A stretch of DNA of 64,000 bases from Polynucleobacter sp. JS-Mosq-20-D10 (GCF_018687755.1 NZ_CP061305.1:1859099-1923098), one strand, 5' to 3'. Shown: positions 53,297-62,366, numbered from the stretch's first letter. The notes: generated by a model not told the origin, from the sequence alone. Program-made: numbers and translations.

Positions 53297-53902
53297 TTAC
53301 TTCAGAAGTTCCTTTAAGTCTTGCGCCAAGGTCTCAGCACCTTGCGCATGCTTGATATAGAGACGTAAACGCCCTTCTGGATCAAAGACATAACTTCCTG
53401 CCATGTGATCGATGGTGTATGACCCGGAACTCGTGCCGGGCACCTTCTGGTAGTAAACCTTAAAGTCCTTAGTCACCTTTTCTAAAGCCACTTCATCAGC
53501 TGGGCGCAAGCCCAAGAAGCGTGAATCAAATGCCGGCACATACTGTTTTAAGATGGCTGCGGTGTCTCTTTCCGGATCCACAGTTACAAACAGCACTTGC
53601 ACCTTATCTGCCTGAGGACCCAATAAAGTCATGACCTGCTGCATCTCAGTGAGCGTTGTAGGGCAAACATCAGGACACTGTGTATAACCAAAGAACATCA
53701 AAACAGCCTTACCTTTAAAGTCAGCAAGTGTTTTCACCTTTCCATCAGGATCGAGCAAACTGAAGTCAGTACCAAACGCCTTACTCCCAGTAATATCCAC
53801 ATTCTTAAAGCTCTGCTGAGGACTGCAAGCTAGCAGAGCTGCGCCGATCAGCGACAACATCAATAGGCGTGCAATACAAAAGTAAGATTTTTGGAAATCC
53901 AT
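53297..53902 (-). CDS. SCO1/SenC copper chaperone lipoprotein
   Basis: 201 residues from the ATG at 53902 (an in-frame start 27 bases upstream would overlap cyoE). The N-terminus is a lipoprotein signal with lipobox LLAC. The thioredoxin fold has the copper-binding CxxxC in GYTQCPDVCPTTL near 85 and the third ligand histidine in YTIDHMAGSYVFDPEGR near 170. SCO proteins metallate or reduce the CuA site of cytochrome oxidase subunit II. It is the last gene of the SURF1-unknown-ctaA-cyoE-SCO series. Confidence 0.93.
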   Translation of the reverse strand: MDFQKSYFCIARLLMLSLIGAALLACSPQQSFKNVDITGSKAFGTDFSLLDPDGKVKTLADFKGKAVLMFFGYTQCPDVCPTTLTEMQQVMTLLGPQADKVQVLFVTVDPERDTAAILKQYVPAFDSRFLGLRPADEVALEKVTKDFKVYYQKVPGTSSGSYTIDHMAGSYVFDPEGRLRLYIKHAQGAETLAQDLKELLK

Positions 53903-53909
53903 ATTTATC

Positions 53910-54803
53910 TCAAACGAAATAGTGGTCAATTAATAGCACTACAAAAAGTAGAGACAAATACGTAATTGAAAAACGAAAAGTCTTCTTCGCTAGCGCATCG
54001 CTGTAAGAAACAAACAAAGCAATGACATATGCGAGGAATATCAAACCCAGAATGATTGCTGAGATCAAATAGATCACGCCACTCATGCCATAAATATATG
54101 GCAATAAAGTAGCTGCAATCAAAATCAATGTATATAACAAAATATTGAGCAGCGTAAAACGCTCTCCATGTGTCACTGGCAGCATTGGTAGACCACTTTG
54201 CACATAATCATCGCGACGGTATAAAGCGAGAGCCCAAAAGTGTGGGGGAGTCCAAACAAAAATGATCAGCACCAAGAGCCAGGCTTCTGCTGACACAGTA
54301 TTAGTAACTGCCGCCCAACCCAAGGCAGGCGGCATAGCACCCGAGAGGCCGCCAATGACAATATTCTGAGGCGTAGCAGGCTTAAGTAACCAGGTATAGA
54401 TTACTGCGTAACCGACAAAAGTTGCTAAGGTGAGCCACATGGTTAATGGGTTACAGAAGTTCCATAGAATGACCATTCCCGAACCACCGAGAATAATCGA
54501 GAAAACAGTAATGTGAAAAGGCGTCACTTCGCCAGTTGCGGACGGTCTCCAAGCGGTTCGCTTCATCTTGGCATCGACGGCTTGCTCGATTAAACAATTC
54601 ATTGCAAAAGCTGCTCCTGCCAATAACCAAATCCCAACAATGCCGCCAATCAGAACTGGGTAAGGCACCATACCGGGTGTAGCCAAGAACATGCCTATTA
54701 CTGCACAGAACACTGCCAACTGCGTGACGCGGGGCTTGGTAAGAACCCAATATTGACGCCAACGTGGCATCGCTACAGGATTGGAGGAAGTTGGACTACT
54801 CAT
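53910..54803 (-). CDS. cyoE: Heme O synthase (protoheme IX farnesyltransferase)
   Basis: 297 residues with about nine membrane helices. The UbiA-family aspartate motif NCLIEQAVDAKMKRTAWRP is near 67-85 and a second acidic motif lies near YRRDDYVQSGLPMLP (about 195). It adds the farnesyl group to heme B to make heme O. It overlaps ctaA by four bases (ATGA), and ctaA converts its product to heme A. Called ctaB in a cox setting. Confidence 0.96.
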   Translation of the reverse strand: MSSPTSSNPVAMPRWRQYWVLTKPRVTQLAVFCAVIGMFLATPGMVPYPVLIGGIVGIWLLAGAAFAMNCLIEQAVDAKMKRTAWRPSATGEVTPFHITVFSIILGGSGMVILWNFCNPLTMWLTLATFVGYAVIYTWLLKPATPQNIVIGGLSGAMPPALGWAAVTNTVSAEAWLLVLIIFVWTPPHFWALALYRRDDYVQSGLPMLPVTHGERFTLLNILLYTLILIAATLLPYIYGMSGVIYLISAIILGLIFLAYVIALFVSYSDALAKKTFRFSITYLSLLFVVLLIDHYFV

Positions 54804-55930
54804 AATGATTTAGACATCTTAATGTGAATGGGGGCAGTCCAAGAGGACCATTGGACTAAACGAACCAAACAGAACACCAATGCAGCAGAACCTGCGGTAT
54901 GCATTAAGGCAGCAAGGAGAGGCCACTGAAAAACCACATTAGAAATACCAGTCAGAGCTTGAAGAATGGGCAAGCCCAATAATAACTTGGCAATCCTACC
55001 CATTCCCGATGATTTGGAATTACTTAAGCCAAGAGCGCTTATTCCTAAGGTGCCAAGGACTACTACAGCAACCATAGCAAACACACGATGCGCCCAATGG
55101 ATTGTTTGCAAAGCGACAGGTGTAATGGATTCGCCTTGAGCATTCAGGCCCAAGCCACGCCATAGGGTGAAGCCCTCTTGCCAAGCTGTTTCCGGCCAAA
55201 GACGATCCATGCAAGTTGGAAAATCAGGGCAAGCCAATACAGCGTAATTAGTACTCACCCATGCACCTAAAAAGATTTGTGTACACAAGATGACTGCTGC
55301 AAGTAAAAGTAACTTCGCAGAAAGGGGTTTGCTCTGTAAGCGAATAGCTGAAGAAGGTTGACCCATCCACTCTTGTTGGGCATAAGTCGTTAAACACGCC
55401 AACAAAACTAAAGCCAACATTAAGTGAATCGTCACAATAATAGGCTGCAATTTTAGTGTGACTGTCCAGGCACCAAATGCCCCTTGGATACATACCAAAA
55501 TCAGTAAGCCAAGGCTGCCCAATACAGGTTTCTTGCCCAAGCTACGGAACTTGCTCCAGGCAACTGCCACCTGAATCAAAATCAGCGCTCCGACTGTCAT
55601 TGCTAAGTAGCGATGAATCATTTCAATCCAAGCCTTGATGACAGTCACAGGACCCGTAGGCATGTTAGCTTCAGCTTGCTGGATCTCACTAATGGCGTGC
55701 CATGGATTTGATGTTCCATAACAACCAGGCCAATCAGGGCATCCCAGACCAGAATCCGTTAAGCGAGTAAAAGCGCCAAAGACAATCAAGTCAAAAGTCA
55801 TAAAAACCAAGACCCAATTAAGCTTTTGGAAAAAGTTATAAGACGGCCTAGTCCAGAGATAGGCCAAAGGTAGGCCTGCAAAGACAATTGCGATTGCAGC
55901 TAACTCCGCAAGCAATAGCATGCTACTCAT
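54800..55930 (-). CDS. ctaA: Heme A synthase (CtaA/COX15)
   Basis: 376 residues with eight membrane helices. Conserved histidines sit in EMIHRYLAMTVG (about 108), TIHLMLALVLL, TIHWAHRVFAMV (about 275) and LMHTAGSAALV, the four axial-ligand positions of COX15. Two extracytoplasmic cysteine pairs appear in LGCPDWPGCYG and ACPDFPTCMD. It oxidises the C8 methyl of heme O to make heme A. It overlaps both neighbours by four bases. Confidence 0.95.
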   Translation of the reverse strand: MSSMLLLAELAAIAIVFAGLPLAYLWTRPSYNFFQKLNWVLVFMTFDLIVFGAFTRLTDSGLGCPDWPGCYGTSNPWHAISEIQQAEANMPTGPVTVIKAWIEMIHRYLAMTVGALILIQVAVAWSKFRSLGKKPVLGSLGLLILVCIQGAFGAWTVTLKLQPIIVTIHLMLALVLLACLTTYAQQEWMGQPSSAIRLQSKPLSAKLLLLAAVILCTQIFLGAWVSTNYAVLACPDFPTCMDRLWPETAWQEGFTLWRGLGLNAQGESITPVALQTIHWAHRVFAMVAVVVLGTLGISALGLSNSKSSGMGRIAKLLLGLPILQALTGISNVVFQWPLLAALMHTAGSAALVFCLVRLVQWSSWTAPIHIKMSKSL

Positions 55931-56586
55931 TGCAATGTTTCACCCTTACGATTGAGGCGTAACAGTTTCTCAAGATCCTTTTTAATACTGCCAAATTCTT
56001 TAGGCGAATTGGTCACTGGAAAAATCATCATCTTAGCTGGGCTCGGATCAATCAACTGAATCTTCTGACCTGCTCCGCTACGATTAAGCCACGCATCAAA
56101 TTCCGCGTTTAATTTAGGGTCTACTGGTAAATCTACAATCTGAAATCCTGCCGTCTTTTGATCGTACGCCAGCAATACTTCTGGATCTACTGCTTTGCCA
56201 TCGGTATTGACCCAAACTAACTGAACTCGACTACTTTCACGACCAACAGCAATGCGTAGTTGGCGCATTAAAAATAGAGCCTCAAGACAGGATTCATTTT
56301 TAATCGTGCATTCCCCAGCTGGCCTTGCCACTAGCAAAGTCCACTTTCCATTAAAAGGAATATCAAACCAAGCTGGATTCATATCTTGCACAGGCTGAAC
56401 CAGGGTTCCAAAGTTAGTCTTTCCACCCTCTGGTTTAAAAACGTAATACGCCAAATAGGAAGCGATCACTGGTGCCGCGCAAGCAAGCAACAATAGCAGC
56501 ATCTGAATACGCCCACGTCGAGTTTGCGCATTAATCACAGACGCATCTGTTTGTGATGCTGGAATCAATAACTCTTTATCACTCAC
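55927..56586 (-). CDS. Membrane-anchored protein of the cox cluster, function unknown
   Basis: 219 residues. One membrane helix at about 29-48 (MLLLLLACAAPVIASYLAYYVF) leaves a periplasmic domain of ~170 residues. A cysteine pair CTIKNESC lies near 93-100 and GKWTLLVARPAG precedes it. The pattern (single anchor, GKWTLL then Cys, then LRIAVGRE and LIDP) suggests a thioredoxin- or SCO-like fold, which I infer weakly. It overlaps SURF1 and ctaA by four bases on each side, so it is tied to oxidase assembly. Homologues sit in the same place in Burkholderiales. Confidence 0.75.
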   Translation of the reverse strand: MSDKELLIPASQTDASVINAQTRRGRIQMLLLLLACAAPVIASYLAYYVFKPEGGKTNFGTLVQPVQDMNPAWFDIPFNGKWTLLVARPAGECTIKNESCLEALFLMRQLRIAVGRESSRVQLVWVNTDGKAVDPEVLLAYDQKTAGFQIVDLPVDPKLNAEFDAWLNRSGAGQKIQLIDPSPAKMMIFPVTNSPKEFGSIKKDLEKLLRLNRKGETLQ

Positions 56587-57365
56587 CCTCTATCTCCATT
56601 CACAGCAAGCTCTCGCCGATATTTCATGAGCCCATTAATGAGCCAAAATAAAAATCCAGTCAATGCCAAAGCAAACCACTGGAATGCATAAGCATAATGG
56701 CGATCGACTCCATTTGTTGGAGAGGGCCAATTTCTTAGCAAACCATCCTCTTTCGAAGAACTGGACTCTCGAACGATGAATGGAAGTTGCTTCCATTCAT
56801 GGCTTTGAGCCTCAAGACCCAAATCAAAATTTTGCTCAATCCGAGGACTTGCTTGCGTAGCGTCCTTTTTTCCCAACTCATAAACCCTTCCGGGGTGAGG
56901 GAATGCAACCCCTTCAACAGTCACCACTTCACTTACCGTTTTAACTGGGGGTAACTCAATACGATTTTCGTTATTACGAGGAGCCCAACCTCGGTTAACC
57001 CAAAGTACAAGGTCTTGGCCATCCAATTTCAAAGGCATCATCACATAAAAACCGGATTGTCCTGCAGCGCCAGTACCACCCTCAGGAATGGGGCGAGGAC
57101 GGTTATCCAGCCAAATCGCCTGATCTTGAATGAACCGTCCACGAGCTAAAATTCGGCGCTCTGAAGCCTGCTCTAGGGTCAAGCTATCGGCATTAGCATT
57201 CAGAACGGGCATTTGTAGTTTTGCACTTAAAGATTCACCCAAGCGAATCTTTTGCTCTGCTCGCTTTAACTGCCAAACACCAGCGCCGCAGCCAACTACA
57301 ATCACCACAAGAGCTGATAATGTAGCAACTATACGACTAGTAATTAAGCTAGAAAAAATATTCAC
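56583..57365 (-). CDS. SURF1 family cytochrome oxidase assembly protein
   Basis: 260 residues. Membrane helices at both ends (about 10-30 and 228-250) bracket a periplasmic domain. RGRFIQDQAIWLDNRPRP, GFYVMMPLKLDGQDLVLWVNRGWAP and YAYAFQWFALALTGFLFW are SURF1 signatures. SURF1 assists heme A insertion into subunit I. It heads the SURF1-unknown-ctaA-cyoE-SCO series and is divergent from the DUF2909 gene by 14 bases. Confidence 0.93.
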   Translation of the reverse strand: MNIFSSLITSRIVATLSALVVIVVGCGAGVWQLKRAEQKIRLGESLSAKLQMPVLNANADSLTLEQASERRILARGRFIQDQAIWLDNRPRPIPEGGTGAAGQSGFYVMMPLKLDGQDLVLWVNRGWAPRNNENRIELPPVKTVSEVVTVEGVAFPHPGRVYELGKKDATQASPRIEQNFDLGLEAQSHEWKQLPFIVRESSSSKEDGLLRNWPSPTNGVDRHYAYAFQWFALALTGFLFWLINGLMKYRRELAVNGDRG

Positions 57366-57379
57366 AAGGGTACTTTGAG

Positions 57380-57592
57380 ATGAAATGGGTTATTCCGATT
57401 GCACTGCTAATCATTGTTGGAAGCTTAGGCTCAGCACTCTACTTCATGATGAAAGATAAGGGTCGCAGCTCAAGAATGGTTCAGTCACTTATGTTACGTA
57501 TTGGACTGTCAATCGTACTCTTCTTGGGAATTCTCATTGCCCACTACTTTGGTTATATCGAAGCTACTGGTGTGCGAGTGGGAACAAACTAA
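57380..57592 (+). CDS. DUF2909 twin-transmembrane protein
   Basis: 70 residues with two membrane helices (about 4-24 and 38-60) and a short basic loop MKDKGRSSRMVQSLMLRIGLS between them, fitting DUF2909. It is the only plus-strand gene in the cox region, lying between SURF1 (divergent, 14 bases) and coxC (convergent). The same position is seen in other Burkholderiales, so a link to oxidase assembly is likely but the function is unknown. Confidence 0.85.
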   Translation: MKWVIPIALLIIVGSLGSALYFMMKDKGRSSRMVQSLMLRIGLSIVLFLGILIAHYFGYIEATGVRVGTN

Positions 57593-57623
57593 GCATCCAC
57601 CACTGCGAATACAGACTCAAAAC

Positions 57624-57648
57624 AAATCGGGGCTCAACGCCCCGATTT
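57624..57648. terminator. Bidirectional terminator between DUF2909 and coxC
   Basis: ATCGGGGC (57626-57633) pairs with GCCCCGAT (57639-57646), extended by AA/TT, loop TCAAC, with A-rich and T-rich flanks. It ends the coxB...coxC operon from the right and the DUF2909 transcript from the left. Confidence 0.9.
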
Positions 57649-57656
57649 TTATTTCT

Positions 57657-58511
57657 TTACATCCAGTAAACAGCGATGTACAGACCAAGCCAAACTACGT
57701 CAACGAAGTGCCAATACCAAGCAGCACCTTCAAAAGCAAAATGATTTTCAGCAGTAAAGTCACCGCGCATCATACGACGCAAAACAATCGCTAGCATCAA
57801 GCCGCCAAGGAATACGTGGAACCCATGGAAACCGGTCAGCATAAAGAAGGTTGAACCATAAACGCCTGAAGTTAACTTCAAGTTCAAAGCATGATATGCA
57901 TGGTAATACTCATACATCTGAAAACCCAAAAAGATCATGCCAAGGCCAACGGTAGCAGCTAAGCCGTTGATCGCTTTCTTCATGTGGTTTTCACGAATCG
58001 CGTGGTGAGCGTAAGTTACTGTCACACCAGAAGACAAAAGCAATAAAGTATTAATAGTTGGAATGGGCCATGGACCCATAGTGGTGAATTTCTCTACCAA
58101 ACCAGCAGGACCATCATTAGGCCAAACAGCTTGAAAATTAGGCCAAAGTAATTTGCTTTCCACATCACCCATCCAAGGCATCGCAATATTGCGCGCATAG
58201 AACAATGCAGCAAAGAATGCGCCGAAGAACATAATCTCAGAGAAGATGAACCACGCCATCGACCAACGATAAGAAATATCGACGTTCACGCCATTCTTGC
58301 CGGAGTTGGATTCGGCAATAGTGTCTCCAAACCAGTTGTAAAGAACAAATAACACCCAAAGCACACCGACTGCAGTTACTGGGCCACCCCAAGCTGCGTG
58401 ATTTACCCAGCCAGACATACCAGCAGTAAAGGCGAGTAATCCCAGGGCAGCTGCAGCCGGATGACCGGATAGTCCGGGAACAAAATAGTAAGGGGTTGAA
58501 TTGGATGACAT
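57657..58511 (-). CDS. coxC: Cytochrome c oxidase subunit III
   Basis: 284 residues from the ATG at 58511 (an upstream TTG frame adds six residues); purine-rich GAGAGAATAAG precedes the ATG. Seven membrane helices. WFIFSEIMFFGAFFAALFYAR near 85, the GFHGFHVFLGG motif near 225 and the C-terminal AAWYWHFVDVVWLGLYIAVYW are subunit III signatures. It stabilises the aa3-type oxidase and its proton intake. It is the last gene of the coxB-coxA-small protein-ctaG-DUF2970-coxC series. Confidence 0.96.
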   Translation of the reverse strand: MSSNSTPYYFVPGLSGHPAAAALGLLAFTAGMSGWVNHAAWGGPVTAVGVLWVLFVLYNWFGDTIAESNSGKNGVNVDISYRWSMAWFIFSEIMFFGAFFAALFYARNIAMPWMGDVESKLLWPNFQAVWPNDGPAGLVEKFTTMGPWPIPTINTLLLLSSGVTVTYAHHAIRENHMKKAINGLAATVGLGMIFLGFQMYEYYHAYHALNLKLTSGVYGSTFFMLTGFHGFHVFLGGLMLAIVLRRMMRGDFTAENHFAFEGAAWYWHFVDVVWLGLYIAVYWM

Positions 58512-58540
58512 CTTATTCTCTCTATTCAATCAAAAAATAA

Positions 58541-58735
58541 TCAATGGGACACAACTGCTTTAACTATCAAAAGGAGTATGCCCATAAAAATCAAGGCGCC
58601 TAAAACTCCCGCAATAACAATGTGGACAAAACTTAATGAAGCAACATCTTCCTGCAAACCTGATTTTTTACGCACACCTAAAAAGGCCCACAAGACCGCG
58701 ATCATCGATTGCGTAAATGAACTTTTCTTACTCAT
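58541..58735 (-). CDS. DUF2970 small membrane protein
   Basis: 64 residues: a soluble part with MIAVLWAFLGVRKKSGLQED and one membrane helix at about 37-60 (VIAGVLGALIFMGILLLIV). This matches DUF2970, which is found between ctaG and coxC in Burkholderiales. Its ATG overlaps the ctaG stop (ATGA). A helper role in oxidase assembly is inferred from position. Confidence 0.85.
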   Translation of the reverse strand: MSKKSSFTQSMIAVLWAFLGVRKKSGLQEDVASLSFVHIVIAGVLGALIFMGILLLIVKAVVSH

Positions 58736-59325
58736 GATGCTGACTTTGATTTAGGTGTTGTTGAGCCAGCTGGCTGCTGACCAATACCCAACTCAAAAAA
58801 GGTATAGGACAAAGTAATCGTTTTCACATCAGCCGGTAAGCCTGCGTCAATAACAAATACCACCGGCATCTTCTTCATTTCATGAGCTACCAAGGTTTGC
58901 TGCTGAAAACAAAAACACTCTAATTTGGTAAAAAACTCCATGGCACTTTTCGGCGCATAACTTGGAATTGCTTGGGCCTCAACAGAGCGGTTTAAATTAT
59001 TCGTGACCTCGTAAACGATCTCCGTCATCTCGCCTGGATGTACTTCCAAGTAGTTCTTCACCGGGCGGAACGTAAAAGGCCCACGGCTATTGGAGTCAAA
59101 CTCAATAGTCACCTTACGAGAATAGTCGACCTGAGTATTGCCAACCTTATTTGCACTGTAGGCACGAATACCATAATCGTTCTTGCTGGTGACCACATTA
59201 ATACCGGTCACCTCACACAAGGCTTTATACATTGGTACTAGTGCGTAACCAAAACCAAACATCATGACAGAAGCTATCAAGAGCTTCAGCAAGATTTGGC
59301 GGTTAACGGAGGCAATAGCAGACAT
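58732..59325 (-). CDS. ctaG: Cytochrome c oxidase assembly protein CtaG/Cox11
   Basis: 197 residues. One membrane helix (about 8-30) and a periplasmic Ig-like domain. The copper-binding LECFCFQQQTL (CxC) is near 133-143, and YKALCEVTGINV after the anchor holds the further conserved cysteine. Cox11 delivers copper to CuB of subunit I. It starts 16 bases after the small assembly protein stop and overlaps the DUF2970 gene by four bases. Confidence 0.95.
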   Translation of the reverse strand: MSAIASVNRQILLKLLIASVMMFGFGYALVPMYKALCEVTGINVVTSKNDYGIRAYSANKVGNTQVDYSRKVTIEFDSNSRGPFTFRPVKNYLEVHPGEMTEIVYEVTNNLNRSVEAQAIPSYAPKSAMEFFTKLECFCFQQQTLVAHEMKKMPVVFVIDAGLPADVKTITLSYTFFELGIGQQPAGSTTPKSKSAS

Positions 59326-59341
59326 AAGTATTCGGCGGGCT

Positions 59342-59473
59342 TTAACCTAATAAGCCCCGTTTAATCAGGATGCCTAGAAAGAACACAAGAGCGGCACTGA
59401 AAAGAATAAAGCCCAATCTGCGATTACTGGCAGATTGGGATTTGTGTGCGGCTACTTTAGATTCCTGCAGCAT
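59342..59473 (-). CDS. Cytochrome oxidase small assembly protein, 43 aa
   Basis: A 43-residue frame from the ATG at 59473 to TAA at 59344-59342. A short basic N-terminus ends SNRRLG, one membrane helix follows (FILFSAALVFFLGILI) and the tail is KRGLLG. A small protein of just this plan is found between coxA and ctaG in many Burkholderiales. Its first 17 bases overlap the end of coxA in another frame, so translation is likely coupled; ctaG follows 16 bases after its stop. It is short enough to be missed by ordinary gene-length cut-offs. Confidence 0.82.
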   Translation of the reverse strand: MLQESKVAAHKSQSASNRRLGFILFSAALVFFLGILIKRGLLG

Positions 59474-61076
59474 TTAGCTCTGCAGTAGTTGGAGGTGCTT
59501 CAAATGTGTGGTGTGGCGCTGGTGAAGGTATTGTCCATTCCAAACCTTTAGCACCATCCCATGGCTTCATAGATGCTTTTTCACCCTTGCCACTATAGGC
59601 TGGCAGAACAACAAACAGCAAGAAGAAAACTTGGGATAAACCAAATCCGAGTGCGCCAATCGATGCGATCGTATTAAAGTCAGCAAACTGCGTCGGGTAG
59701 TCAGCATAACGACGTGGCATACCTGCTAAGCCCAGGAAGTGCATTGGGAAGAAAGTGATATTGAAGAAAATCATGGAAGTCCAGAAGTGGATCTTGCCAC
59801 GAGTTTCATTAGCCATGAAGCCAGTCCACTTTGGACACCAGTAGTAAAAACCAGCAAACATCGCAAATAAGGAGCCAGCTACCAAAACATAATGGAAGTG
59901 GGCAACCACGTAATACGTGTCTTGCAAACCAATATCAATTGGCGCCAACGCCAAGATCAAACCGGTAAAACCACCCATGGTAAATACAAATATAAACCCA
60001 ACTGACCACAACATCGGGGTTTCAAAGGTCATGGAACCCTTCCACATGGTTGCAACCCAGTTGAAAATCTTTACGCCTGTTGGAACTGCAATCAACATCG
60101 TGGCATACATAAAGAACAGCTGACCAGTTACCGGCATACCAGTTGCAAACATATGATGAGCCCAAACGATGAATGACAAGATTGCAATGGATGCAGTTGC
60201 ATAAACCATTGAGCTATAACCAAACAAAGTTTTTCTTGAGAAAGCAGGAATGATTTCGCTCACGATTCCGAATGCTGGAAGAATCATGATGTAAACCTCT
60301 GGATGACCAAAGAACCAGAAGATATGCTGGAACATAATTGGATCACCACCGCCAACTGCGGAGAAGAAAGAAGTGCCGAAGTGACGATCTGTCAAAACCA
60401 TGGTGATCGCTCCTGCCAATACCGGCATAACAGCAATCAACAAGTAAGCAGTGATCAACCATGTCCAACAGAACATTGGCATCTTCATCAAAGTCAAGCC
60501 AGGCGCGCGCATATTCAAGATGGTCACGATGATGTTAATCGAGCCCATGATTGAAGAAGCACCCAACAAGTGAAGTGCAAAGATGGCCATATCCAAACCT
60601 GGGCCCATTTGCGATGTGAGTGGAGCATATAAAGTCCAACCACCAGCAGGAGCACCACCAGGAGCCAAGAATGAACCAAACAACAAACAAGCAGCCACCG
60701 GCAAAATCCAGAAGCTAAAGTTGTTCATGCGAGCAAAAGCCATATCGGATGCACCGATTTGTAAAGGAATCATCCAGTTTGCAAATCCAACGAAGGCCGG
60801 CATGATCGCGCCGAACACCATTACCAGACCGTGCATGGTGGTTAACTGGTTGAAAAACTCTGGGCGTAAAAACTGCAGGCCTGGCTGAAACAACTCCAAA
60901 CGAATACCTAGAGCCATCACACCACCAGCTAGTAAGCTGATAAACGAGAAGATCAGGTACATCGTACCAATATCTTTATGGTTAGTTGCAAACAACCAAC
61001 GGCGCCAGCCATGTGGCGTATGGTCATCATGCGCATGGTCGTGTGCGTGATCGTGGGTAGTTGAAATCGTGCTCAT
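59457..61076 (-). CDS. coxA: Cytochrome c oxidase subunit I (aa3 type)
   Basis: 539 residues, twelve membrane helices. Heme and CuB ligands: LTTMHGLVMVFGA near 78, WFFGHPEVYIMILPAFG near 254 (His-Tyr crosslink), VWAHHMFATGM near 305, and VVAHFHYVLVAGS near 390. The N-terminus is His/Asp-rich (DHAHDHAHDDH). It is the catalytic subunit that reduces oxygen. GGAG lies eight bases before the ATG. It follows coxB after 44 bases and overlaps the small assembly protein. Confidence 0.98.
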   Translation of the reverse strand: MSTISTTHDHAHDHAHDDHTPHGWRRWLFATNHKDIGTMYLIFSFISLLAGGVMALGIRLELFQPGLQFLRPEFFNQLTTMHGLVMVFGAIMPAFVGFANWMIPLQIGASDMAFARMNNFSFWILPVAACLLFGSFLAPGGAPAGGWTLYAPLTSQMGPGLDMAIFALHLLGASSIMGSINIIVTILNMRAPGLTLMKMPMFCWTWLITAYLLIAVMPVLAGAITMVLTDRHFGTSFFSAVGGGDPIMFQHIFWFFGHPEVYIMILPAFGIVSEIIPAFSRKTLFGYSSMVYATASIAILSFIVWAHHMFATGMPVTGQLFFMYATMLIAVPTGVKIFNWVATMWKGSMTFETPMLWSVGFIFVFTMGGFTGLILALAPIDIGLQDTYYVVAHFHYVLVAGSLFAMFAGFYYWCPKWTGFMANETRGKIHFWTSMIFFNITFFPMHFLGLAGMPRRYADYPTQFADFNTIASIGALGFGLSQVFFLLFVVLPAYSGKGEKASMKPWDGAKGLEWTIPSPAPHHTFEAPPTTAELNAAGI

Positions 61077-61120
61077 GGATTACTCCGGTTTAGTTTGATC
61101 TGTATAAATTCTTAAAATAA

Positions 61121-62278
61121 TTACTTGCCAGCACGCGCAGAGACAATATCTTGGGTCTGAATCACTTCGCCCGTTTTGTTACCCCATGCATTACGGGTAT
61201 AAGTCATCACTGCAGCAATATCGCCATCAGAAATCACGCCAGCCCACTTAGGCATTGCACCCTTACCATTGATAAGAATGTTGTATTGGCCAGCTTTTGG
61301 TCCCAGCACCATCTTGCTACCATCCAAGGCCGGGAAGGCGCCAGCACCTTTGCCGTTTGGCTGGTGGCATGCTGCGCAGTTAGCTGCATAAACCTTGGCG
61401 CCACGCTCTTTCTGTTCATCCAAGGTGTAAACCTTAGATGGATCATCCGAAGCGGAGCCCATTTCTTTTTTCTTCTCGTCTACCCATTTGGTGTAGTCCT
61501 CTTGGGAGACGACTCTAACAACAATCGGCATAAAAGCATGTTGTGCGCCGCACAGCTCTGAACATTGACCACGATAAGTGCCGATTTTTTCTGCACGGAA
61601 CCAGGTGTCACGAACAAAACCAGGAATTGCATCCTGCTTCACACCAAATGCTGGCACTGCCCAGGCATGAATCACATCATTTGCTGTTGTAATAATGCGA
61701 ATCTTTTTACCAACTGGAACCACCATCTCGTTGTCCACTTCCATCAAATAGGTATTCGATTTTGGGGCAAGATTGTTAATAGATTCACGGGAAGTAGCCA
61801 AGGTGGATAAGAAACTAATTCCTTCGCCTTCGCCTTTGATGTAGTCGTAACCCCACTTCCACTGATAGCCAGTAGTCTTAATGGTGATATCAGAATTGGT
61901 GGTGTCTTTCATTGCTACAACCGTTTTGGTTGCTGGCAAAGCCATACCAATAACAATCAGCAATGGGATCACTGTCCAAATAATCTCAACAGTGGTGCTC
62001 TCGTGAAATGACGCGGATTTGGCGCCCAAAGATTTACGGTGCTTCAGGATTGAATAAAACATGACACCAAAAACGCCAATAAATATCAAAGCGCAAATGA
62101 CCAACATCATCCAATGCAACCAATGAATCTCTGCCATGATTTTTGTGGCTGGGGCAGTGAAATTCAGCTGATTTACTGCTGGACCACCTCGCATATCTTC
62201 AGCAGCACGTGCAAATGCTGTGCCAAAGGCTGCTACTAAATAGAGCGAAGCCCTAGTGACTTTTCCAAATAAATTCAT
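61121..62278 (-). CDS. coxB: Cytochrome c oxidase subunit II with fused cytochrome c domain
   Basis: 385 residues. A signal peptide (about 1-25) and two membrane helices precede the CuA domain, whose site is CSELCGAQHAFMPIVV near 240-255 with the upstream His in VIHAWAVPAFG. A C-terminal cytochrome c domain (about 290-385) has CAACH and the methionine ligand in GAMPKWAG, as in caa3-like subunit II. It takes electrons from cytochrome c. It is the first gene of the operon, 82 bases after the predicted transcription start. Confidence 0.97.
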   Translation of the reverse strand: MNLFGKVTRASLYLVAAFGTAFARAAEDMRGGPAVNQLNFTAPATKIMAEIHWLHWMMLVICALIFIGVFGVMFYSILKHRKSLGAKSASFHESTTVEIIWTVIPLLIVIGMALPATKTVVAMKDTTNSDITIKTTGYQWKWGYDYIKGEGEGISFLSTLATSRESINNLAPKSNTYLMEVDNEMVVPVGKKIRIITTANDVIHAWAVPAFGVKQDAIPGFVRDTWFRAEKIGTYRGQCSELCGAQHAFMPIVVRVVSQEDYTKWVDEKKKEMGSASDDPSKVYTLDEQKERGAKVYAANCAACHQPNGKGAGAFPALDGSKMVLGPKAGQYNILINGKGAMPKWAGVISDGDIAAVMTYTRNAWGNKTGEVIQTQDIVSARAGK

Positions 62279-62366
62279 CTTATTCTCTGTTTATTGTCGT
62301 GAGCTTCTGCAGAAATACACCCTCAGGAAGCCCAAAAAACGGTATCAAGCAATTCAAGTAGCGCTA

